Source: Anaerolinea sp.
Lineage (GTDB): Bacteria > Chloroflexota > Anaerolineae > Anaerolineales > Villigracilaceae
Assembly: GCA_020720965.1 (NCBI GenBank)
Contig: DYNS01000039.1
Location: 1-12,667, forward strand
Direction of reading: 5' to 3'
DNA length: 12,667 nt
A program made the position numbers and the translations under genes. Positions 6,312 through 12,667 of this stretch are shown here, one piece after another; position 1 is the first letter of the stretch; each line of letters opens with the position of its first letter. The notes beneath the pieces were generated by a model. It saw only the letters and a list, made by a program, of their open reading frames with translations. It searched no databases and was not told the origin of the DNA.

Positions 6312-9300
6312 ATGCGCCCCCAAACCTTTTTTCTCGTTTTCCTCTCCCTACTATGGCTCTCTGCCTGCGCCGCCCCCACCCCCTCTGGCGGCGCTCCCGT
6401 CCCTGTCCTCATCCAAACGGGGGCCGCCGCACCCCTTAGCCCTGGAGAACCCGGAACCATGATAACCAAACTTAGCGCGGGGCAACCTCCGCAGCCCACC
6501 CCGCAAACCAGCCTGCCCACCGCCGGGGAATCCCTCAGCGCCGCCGAGGTACAAGCCATCTTTGCCCGGCTGCCCAACCTGCCCAACGAGGCAGCAGAAA
6601 CCTCGGCGTTCAACCCGCCCACCGAAATTCTGCCCCCGCCCCGCCCCAGCGAAACCCTGGAGCAAGTCTTCCCGCCCGCCGCCACAGAAAGCCAGCCCAT
6701 CGCCGCCCCCGCTCAGGCGCTGGAAGTTCTGCGCTACTCCCCCGAAGGCGAAGTCTCCATCGCGCCCTTCCTCAGCGTCACCTTCAATCAGCCCATGGTC
6801 GCCCTGGGAGATTTGCAAACCCTCTCCGCCCAGGCTGTGCCGGTGCAGATACAGCCCCCTCTGCCCGGAACCTGGCGCTGGGTTGGCACAAAAACGCTCA
6901 CCTTCTCCTACGACTCCTCTCAAATAGACCGCCTGCCCCAAGCCACCCAGTACCGGGTCAGCATTCCGGCGGGGACAACCTCGGCAACCGGCGGCAGGCT
7001 GGAGCAAACCGTCAGTTGGCTCTTCAGCACCCCTCCGCCGCAAGTGATTCAATCCCACCCTTACAGCAACGACCAACCCCTCACCCCTCTCTTCTTTCTG
7101 GAATTCAATCAGCGCATAAACCCGGCGGAGGCGCTAACAACCGTTTGGGTTTACGCCAACAACCAGCCCATCCGCCTGCGCCTGGCAACCGAAAGCGAAG
7201 TGGAAGCAGACGAAGCGGTAAAACGACTGGCGCAAAATTCGCTGGAGGGGCGCTGGATGGCGTTTACGGTGGAACAGCCCCTGCCCCGCGATGCCCACAT
7301 CTCGGTCACTGTCGGACCAGGAACCCCCTCCGCCGAGGGCAGCCTGACAATGAGCGAACCCTACACCTACCAATTCCAGACCTACGCCCCCCTAAAAATG
7401 GAAGAAAGCCGTTGCGGTTGGTACGATGAAAATTGCCCCCCGCTTACGCCCTTCTTCATCCGCTTCAACAACAGCCTCGACCCGGATTCCTTCCAGCCCG
7501 ACCTGCTCACCGTTAGCCCCGCCATTGCCGGGCTGCAAGCCAACCTGGAGGGCAACAGCATCACCCTGCAAGGCGAAACCCTGGGAAGAACCGTTTACAC
7601 CGTCCGCATCTCCGGCGAGGTAAAAGACATTTTTGGGCAAAGCCTGGGCAAAGACCAAAACCTTACCTTTAAGGTAGGCAACGCCAACCCACTTCTGATG
7701 GGAGCAGGACAAAGCTTCCTCACCCTGGACCCCGCCGCCCAAAAACCCGTTTTTTCGGTCTATGTCATCAACCACAGCAACCTGCTGGTGAAGGTCTATC
7801 AGGTGCAGCCCAGCGATTGGGATGCCTACACCCAAGCCATCCGCGAGGATAAGCCCCTGCCCGGCACACTGGTTTACGACAGCACCATCGCCATAAACCC
7901 GCAACCCGATAGCCTGCACCAAGCCGATATAGACCTGGCTCCCTACCTGCAAAACAGCCTGGGGCATCTTGTGGTGGAAGTGCAAGCCCCGCCAGACCTG
8001 TTACAACCCCAAACCTGGTTCACCGAGCCAAAAATAACCGCCTGGGTGCAGTCGACTCAGCTGGGGCTGGACGCGCTGAGCGACCATAGTCAGGTCACTG
8101 CCTGGGCAACCGACCTGCAAACCGGCGCACCCCTGCCAGGGGTGCAGATTCTTAGCCCGCAGGCAGAGCTCGCCCTCACCGGCGAAGACGGAACCGCCCG
8201 CTTTGCCATCCCCGCCGGGGCAACCTACCTGCTCGCCCGTCGGGGCGCAGACCAGGCGCTCCTGCCCAAAAACACATCCTACTGGTCAGAAGAAACCTGG
8301 CAGACAGTCCCGCTTCAGGATGAGTTGCGCTGGCACGTCTTTGACGACCGCGCCATGTACCGCCCGGAGGAGGAAGTTCACATTAAGGGCTGGCTTCGCC
8401 AGGTCAGCGCCGGAACCAATGGGGATGTGCAACTGCCAGATGCCAAAAACATAACCTACCAAATAACCGATTCGCTCGGCAACCCGGTAGGTAGCGGCAC
8501 AGCCCCTGTCAGCGCCTTGGGTGGTTTTGACTTCTCCTTTACCCTGCCCAAAAACATCAACCTGGGCAGCGCCAACCTGCAAATACAGGCAGAAAGCGCC
8601 CTAGCCAACGGGCAACACTATCACAGCATTCAGGTACAGGAATTTCGCCGCCCGGAATTTGAAGTAACCGCCAAAACCGAAAGCGCCGCGCCCCACTTCC
8701 TCAACGGCTACGCCCTGCTTTCGGTAGAAGCCAAATACTACGCCGGAGGCGGCTTGCCCAAAGCCCAAACCGTCTGGGCTATTCGCAGCAGCCCCGGCGC
8801 TTACGCCCCTCCCGGCTGGCATCAGTTCACCTTTGGCAGTTGGCAACCCTGGTGGCGCGTCTGGTATCAGGAACCGGAAGAGGAAGGAAGTCTCGTCACC
8901 TACGAGGGCGAAACCGATGCGGCAGGCTTTCATTACCTGCGGCTGGATTTTACAGAAGAAGGCGAAACGCCCCTCGCCCGCCCCCAAAGCATACACGCCG
9001 AAGCCAACGTCACCGACGTAAACCGCCAAACCTGGAGCAGCGCCACAGACCTGTTGGTACATCCGTCCAACCTCTACATCGGCATTCGCACGGCGCGTTA
9101 TTTTGTGCAAAAAGGCAGCCCCATGCCGGTGGAATTCATCGTCACCGACCTGGACGGGGTTCCGGTTCCTGGCAAAACCGTCCAAATCCAAGCCACCCTC
9201 CTGCAATGGCAATATCGCCAGGGCTGGCAGGAAATTCCCCAGGAAACCCAAACCTGCAACACCCTCTCGGCAGAAAGCCCCCTCTCCTGCCCATTCACCG

Positions 9301-12300
9301 CCAACCAGGGCGGCTCTTACCAAATCACCGCCACCGTAACCGATGACGAAGGGCGCATCAACCAGAGTCAATTCACCCGTTGGGTCAGCGGCGGCACAGC
9401 CCGCCCCGCTCGCAACGTAGAGCAGGAAGAAGTGACCCTGATTCCGGACAAAGAGACCTACCAACCCGGAGACACCGCCGAAATTCTGGTGCAAGCCCCC
9501 TTTGCCCCGGCAGAAGGATTGCTCACCGTCACCCGCGAGGGAATTCTCTACACCGAACGCTTTACGGTGGAAGAAAGCGGCTCTTTCACCCTGCGCGTGC
9601 CCATCTCCGAGGCGCATTTGCCCAACCTGAACCTTCAGGTGGACCTCAACGGGTATGCCGCTCGCAACGATGCCGAAGGCAACCCGCTAAAAGACCTGCC
9701 CGCGCGCCCGGCTTACGCCTCCGGCAGCCTCACCCTCCCCATTCCGCCCCTTACCCGCAGCCTCACCGTCCGCGCCGAACCCGCCCAAAGCAAAGTGGAG
9801 CCGGGCGGTCAGACCAGCGTCCGCGTCCTCGTCACCGATTCGGCGGGCAACCCCGTATCAGGCGCGGAAGTCGCCCTGGTCGTGGTGGACGAAGCCATCC
9901 TCGCCCTCACTGGCTACGAAGTTTCCGACCCCTTGGGTACGTTTTACCCGCAGCGCGGCTCCTGGCTCAGTTCTGCCTATGCCCGCAGCAGCATTGTGCT
10001 GATAGACCCCGTGCAAATGGCACGCGATGCCACCGAAGAAAAATTTACCGAATCACGCGCATTGGATGGTCTTGCCCTGCCGATGGCAGCCCCGGCAATG
10101 GAAGCCGCGCCCATGGCAACTGCCCTGCCCCAAACCGGCGGCGGCGGAGAGGAAAGCCCGCAAATTCGGCTGCGGAGCGATTTTAACCCCCTGGCAAATT
10201 TCTCCCCTGCCGTCATCACCGCCGCAGATGGCTCTGCCGAGGTCTTGGTAACGGTTCCAGATAACCTCACCCGTTACCGGGTGATTGCGGTGGCGGTGGA
10301 GGAAAGCGGAAAACGCTTCGGAGCCGGAGAATCCGCTTTAACGGCGCGTCTGCCCCTCATGGTTCGCCCCTCCGCGCCGCGTTTTCTCAACTTTGGCGAT
10401 TGGTTTGAACTACCGGTTGTTCTACAAAACCAAACCGACCAGCCCCTCAGCGTGGACGTGGCGGTGCGCGCCATCAACCTGCAACTTGCCAACAGCGGAA
10501 TGCGAGTTACCGTGCCTGCCAACGACCGGGTGGAACTGCGCTTTGCTGCCCAAACTGCCCTGGCGGGCAATGCCAGCCTGCAAGTGGCGGCGGTTTCTGG
10601 CGCTTTTACAGATGCCGCCTCGGTGGAAATTCCGGTGTACACCCCCACCACGAGCGAGGCTTTTGCAACCTACGGCGTGCTGGATTCCGGGGCAATTGCC
10701 CAGCCGGTGCAGTCTCCGGTGGGGGTCATTCCGCAATACGGCGGGCTGGAGATAACGACCTCCTCCACTGCCCTGCACGCTCTGAGCGATGCGGTTCTGT
10801 ACCTGAGCCAATACCCTTACGAATGTTCGGAGCAGCTGGCTTCGCGGGTACTGGCAATTGCCGCTCTTAGGGAGGTGCTGACAGCGTTTAATGCCGAAGG
10901 TCTGCCCGACCCGGCAACCCTGGAAGATGCGGTGCAGCGGGACCTGGAAAGGCTGGCGGGCTTGCAAAATTATGACGGCGGCTTCCCTTACTGGCAGCGC
11001 GGCTACGAATCCAGCCCGTTTAACAGCATTCACGTCACCCATGCCCTCGTCCGCGCCCGTCAAAAGGGCTTTGAAGTGCCAGAAGCTACCTACCAAAACG
11101 CCATGGCATACCTGGCGAACATTGAAACCCATTACCCGGACTGGTACAGCGAAAACACGGCGAGAACCCTCAGCGCCTACGCCCTCTACGTCCGCAACCT
11201 GAGCGGAGACAAAGACGCCGCCAAAGCCGAAAAACTTCTCCAAACCGGCGGAGCGCAAAACTTCTCGCTGGCTGCTCTGGGCTGGCTGTGGCAGGTGGTA
11301 GAGAGCGAAGACCAAAAGGATGAAATTCGGCGGCTGGTTGCCAACCGGGTGGTGGAAACGCCCGGCGCGGCAAACTTCATCACCGACTTTGACGAACAAA
11401 GTTACCTGCTGCTCTCCTCCAGCCGCCGTACCGATGCCATTCTGCTGGAAGCCCTGATGCAGGATAACCCCCAAAGCGACCTCATCCCCAAACTGGTCAA
11501 CGGGCTGATGGCGCAGCGGGTCAACGGGCGCTGGGGCAACACCCAGGAAAACGTCTTCGTCCTGCTGGCGTTGGATGCTTACTTCCGCACTTACGAAGCC
11601 CAGACTCCTCACTTTGTGGCGCAAATTTGGCTGGGAGAAACCTACGCCGCCCAAAGCACCTTTGAGGGGCGCACAACCGAGCGGCACCAGACTTTCATCC
11701 CCATGTCTTACGTCCTGCAAGAGACCCAAGCCGGTATGCAAAACATCACCATCAACAAAGAAGGCGAGGGGCGTTTATACTACCGCCTGGGCTTGCGCTA
11801 CGCTCCCGCAGCCCTTGCCCTGCCCCCGGCAGAGATGGGCTTTGTGGTGCGCCGCGTTTACGAGGCAGTGGACGACCCCAAGGCAGTGTACCAGGACGAG
11901 GATGGCAGGTGGCACATTCAGGCGGGGGCGAGGGTGCGCGTAAAAATTACGATGGTGGCAGAAAGCCGCCGTTACCATGTTGCCCTCAGCGATTCGCTCC
12001 CCGCCGGGCTGGAGATTGTAAACCCCGCCCTGGCAGTCTCTGGCAGTGTGCCGCAAAACCCCGCCGAAAGTAGTTCCCGTTATGGGTGGTGGTGGTCACG
12101 CACTTGGTACGAACACCAAAACCTGAGAGATAACCGCGCCGAAGCCTTTACCTCCCTGCTGTGGGACGGCGTGTACGAATATACTTACGTCACCCGCGCC
12201 ACAACCCCCGGTATCTTCCTTGCCCCGCCCGCCAAAGCGGAAGAAATGTATAGCCCGGAAGTCTTTGGGCGAAGCGGCACAGATTGGGTGATTGTGGAAT

Positions 12301-12302
12301 AA
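6312..12302 (+). CDS. Bacterial alpha-2-macroglobulin family lipoprotein with thioester
   Basis: A 1996-residue protein, longer than the roughly 1650 residues of E. coli YfhM. The signal peptide ends in a lipobox LSAC (Cys19), so it should be lipid-anchored and extracytoplasmic. A Pro/Ala-rich linker covers about 20-135. Ig-like domains follow (VLRYSPEGEVSI from about 139, another from about 241, and one starting at CGWYDENC with Cys368/Cys375 as a possible disulfide). The MG2-type motif DDRAMYRPEEEV begins at 678, and VVVDEAILALTGYEV lies near 1190-1205. A low-complexity segment at about 1248-1285 (Ala/Met/Pro, then a Gly run) fits the protease-cleaved bait region. The A2M domain follows (IRLRSDFNPLANFSP, VPDNLTRYRVIAVAV). 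The thioester motif CSEQ (Cys1505-Gln1508) opens the alpha/alpha toroid (DGGFPYW). The C-terminus (TTPGIFLAPPAKAEEMYSPE) is typical. Such proteins trap attacking proteases covalently after bait cleavage. No pbpC neighbour is present. Confidence 0.92.
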   Translation: MRPQTFFLVFLSLLWLSACAAPTPSGGAPVPVLIQTGAAAPLSPGEPGTMITKLSAGQPPQPTPQTSLPTAGESLSAAEVQAIFARLPNLPNEAAETSAFNPPTEILPPPRPSETLEQVFPPAATESQPIAAPAQALEVLRYSPEGEVSIAPFLSVTFNQPMVALGDLQTLSAQAVPVQIQPPLPGTWRWVGTKTLTFSYDSSQIDRLPQATQYRVSIPAGTTSATGGRLEQTVSWLFSTPPPQVIQSHPYSNDQPLTPLFFLEFNQRINPAEALTTVWVYANNQPIRLRLATESEVEADEAVKRLAQNSLEGRWMAFTVEQPLPRDAHISVTVGPGTPSAEGSLTMSEPYTYQFQTYAPLKMEESRCGWYDENCPPLTPFFIRFNNSLDPDSFQPDLLTVSPAIAGLQANLEGNSITLQGETLGRTVYTVRISGEVKDIFGQSLGKDQNLTFKVGNANPLLMGAGQSFLTLDPAAQKPVFSVYVINHSNLLVKVYQVQPSDWDAYTQAIREDKPLPGTLVYDSTIAINPQPDSLHQADIDLAPYLQNSLGHLVVEVQAPPDLLQPQTWFTEPKITAWVQSTQLGLDALSDHSQVTAWATDLQTGAPLPGVQILSPQAELALTGEDGTARFAIPAGATYLLARRGADQALLPKNTSYWSEETWQTVPLQDELRWHVFDDRAMYRPEEEVHIKGWLRQVSAGTNGDVQLPDAKNITYQITDSLGNPVGSGTAPVSALGGFDFSFTLPKNINLGSANLQIQAESALANGQHYHSIQVQEFRRPEFEVTAKTESAAPHFLNGYALLSVEAKYYAGGGLPKAQTVWAIRSSPGAYAPPGWHQFTFGSWQPWWRVWYQEPEEEGSLVTYEGETDAAGFHYLRLDFTEEGETPLARPQSIHAEANVTDVNRQTWSSATDLLVHPSNLYIGIRTARYFVQKGSPMPVEFIVTDLDGVPVPGKTVQIQATLLQWQYRQGWQEIPQETQTCNTLSAESPLSCPFTANQGGSYQITATVTDDEGRINQSQFTRWVSGGTARPARNVEQEEVTLIPDKETYQPGDTAEILVQAPFAPAEGLLTVTREGILYTERFTVEESGSFTLRVPISEAHLPNLNLQVDLNGYAARNDAEGNPLKDLPARPAYASGSLTLPIPPLTRSLTVRAEPAQSKVEPGGQTSVRVLVTDSAGNPVSGAEVALVVVDEAILALTGYEVSDPLGTFYPQRGSWLSSAYARSSIVLIDPVQMARDATEEKFTESRALDGLALPMAAPAMEAAPMATALPQTGGGGEESPQIRLRSDFNPLANFSPAVITAADGSAEVLVTVPDNLTRYRVIAVAVEESGKRFGAGESALTARLPLMVRPSAPRFLNFGDWFELPVVLQNQTDQPLSVDVAVRAINLQLANSGMRVTVPANDRVELRFAAQTALAGNASLQVAAVSGAFTDAASVEIPVYTPTTSEAFATYGVLDSGAIAQPVQSPVGVIPQYGGLEITTSSTALHALSDAVLYLSQYPYECSEQLASRVLAIAALREVLTAFNAEGLPDPATLEDAVQRDLERLAGLQNYDGGFPYWQRGYESSPFNSIHVTHALVRARQKGFEVPEATYQNAMAYLANIETHYPDWYSENTARTLSAYALYVRNLSGDKDAAKAEKLLQTGGAQNFSLAALGWLWQVVESEDQKDEIRRLVANRVVETPGAANFITDFDEQSYLLLSSSRRTDAILLEALMQDNPQSDLIPKLVNGLMAQRVNGRWGNTQENVFVLLALDAYFRTYEAQTPHFVAQIWLGETYAAQSTFEGRTTERHQTFIPMSYVLQETQAGMQNITINKEGEGRLYYRLGLRYAPAALALPPAEMGFVVRRVYEAVDDPKAVYQDEDGRWHIQAGARVRVKITMVAESRRYHVALSDSLPAGLEIVNPALAVSGSVPQNPAESSSRYGWWWSRTWYEHQNLRDNRAEAFTSLLWDGVYEYTYVTRATTPGIFLAPPAKAEEMYSPEVFGRSGTDWVIVE

Positions 12303-12304
12303 AG

Positions 12305-12340
12305 AAAAGAGCGGGAGGCTTGCAAGCCTCCCGCTCTTTT
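12305..12340. terminator. Perfect 36-bp palindrome, bidirectional terminator
   Basis: Two 18-bp arms (AAAAGAGCGGGAGGCTTG and its exact complement) meet without spacer, giving a GC-rich stem with a small closing loop and flanking A and T runs. It starts 2 bp after the alpha-2-macroglobulin stop and lies 16 bp beyond the stop of the converging minus-strand gene. Read on the minus strand the tail is T-rich (TTTTCTTTATT), so it should terminate both transcripts. Confidence 0.88.
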
Positions 12341-12356
12341 GATTCTTGGGACAGGT

Positions 12357-12667
12357 TTAGCGTAACTGCGGCGCGGCGCGTAATCGGCGGGCAAGCAGAA
12401 TGACCGCAACAAGTACGAACGAGGCAAGAAACAAGCCCGTCAAGCCCACGTCATCCGCAAAGCCGCCATCCGGCAGGGCTGTGGGGGTGGAGGAAGGAGT
12501 CCCCGCCGAGAGAGTTGCCTGGGCGGTTGCCGTCAGGTTGGAGGCGACCAGTTGGGTTTGCAGCGCTTCCACCGTTGCGGTGGCGGGTCCCACCGGGGCT
12601 GCCTGCCCTGCCGGGGTTTCGGTGGCAAAGACCAGCACCGGGGTGGCAGAGGGGGCGGGAGTGGGGG
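12357..12667 (-). CDS. C-terminal part of a Thr/Pro/Ala-rich surface protein with LPxTG-like sorting tail
   Basis: The frame is open from the right window edge to the TAA at 12359-12357, about 102 codons. A GTG at 12638 is an in-frame candidate start, but coding-like Pro/Thr/Ala/Ser sequence continues upstream to the edge, so the real start is probably outside the window. The visible part is a low-complexity spacer (TPAPSATP, TETPAGQAAP, VGPATATVEA). It is followed by LPDGGF (12476-12459), an acidic patch, a hydrophobic helix (about VGLTGLFLASFVLVAVILLA) and the basic tail RRLR. This order of motif, helix and positive tail resembles a sortase cell-wall sorting signal, with Gly in the usual Thr position. 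No catalytic domain is visible, so the function is unknown. A simple C-terminal membrane anchor is the alternative. Confidence 0.65.
   Translation of the reverse strand, partial: PTPAPSATPVLVFATETPAGQAAPVGPATATVEALQTQLVASNLTATAQATLSAGTPSSTPTALPDGGFADDVGLTGLFLASFVLVAVILLARRLRAAPQLR

Noticed and set aside
9380..10186. Plus-strand 268-codon frame inside the alpha-2-macroglobulin
   Set aside because: The product is a low-complexity Arg/Pro-rich sequence in a shifted frame; the main frame is continuous and shows conserved domains here.
10422..11741. Minus-strand open frame of 439 codons opposite the alpha-2-macroglobulin
   Set aside because: It is antisense to the thioester domain, has no recognisable motif or ribosome binding site, and arises from the GC-rich codon pattern of the real gene.
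1..12667. CRISPR arrays, tRNA or rRNA genes, insertion sequences, attachment sites
   Set aside because: No regularly spaced repeats, no cloverleaf-like or rRNA-like sequence, and no transposase or integrase motifs were recognised by eye.

Overview
The window looks like chromosomal DNA of a GC-rich, non-model bacterium. The best guess is Chloroflexota, probably Anaerolineae. This is inferred from the Zn-ribbon/OB-fold (DUF35) protein, a Pro-rich bacterial alpha-2-macroglobulin lipoprotein, the N-terminally anchored metallopeptidase, and a C-terminal tail of LPDGGF, acidic residues, hydrophobic helix and RR. No rRNA gene is present to confirm it.

Layout, left to right. (1) 1-1352, minus strand: an AbiE-type toxin-antitoxin pair. 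The AbiEi-like antitoxin is read first and overlaps the AbiEii-like nucleotidyltransferase by the 4-bp ATGA. The toxin is cut by the left window edge. A promoter-like element with an embedded 14-bp palindrome lies directly upstream. (2) 1353-1560: a gap with this promoter and a 12-bp-arm hairpin. (3) 1561-1986, minus: a stand-alone Zn-ribbon/OB-fold protein. (4) 1987-2070: a divergent control region with a 9-bp-arm inverted repeat, a 10-bp-spaced direct repeat and two flanking -10 boxes. (5) 2071-4157, plus: an RlmB-type 23S rRNA 2'-O-methyltransferase followed 2 bp later by a GH1 beta-glycosidase, almost certainly co-transcribed. (6) 4169-6163, minus: a membrane-anchored extracellular zinc metallopeptidase, convergent with the GH1 gene. 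(7) 6164-6311: a divergent promoter region. (8) 6312-12302, plus: a 1996-residue alpha-2-macroglobulin lipoprotein with an intact thioester motif. (9) 12305-12340: a perfect 36-bp palindrome, probably a bidirectional terminator. (10) 12357 to the right edge, minus: the C-terminal end of a Thr/Pro/Ala-rich surface protein with a sorting-signal-like tail.

The window combines a phage-defence/stability module, ordinary translation and sugar-hydrolysis genes, and a cell-surface block made of protease, protease trap and anchored surface protein. The most interesting points are the divergent pairing of a surface metalloprotease with a thioester alpha-2-macroglobulin, the identical 6-nt distance between a -10 box and the ATG in two operons that lack Shine-Dalgarno sequences (probable leaderless transcripts), and two compact palindromic elements placed exactly over promoters. 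All protein family names come from motifs read by eye. No database search was possible.
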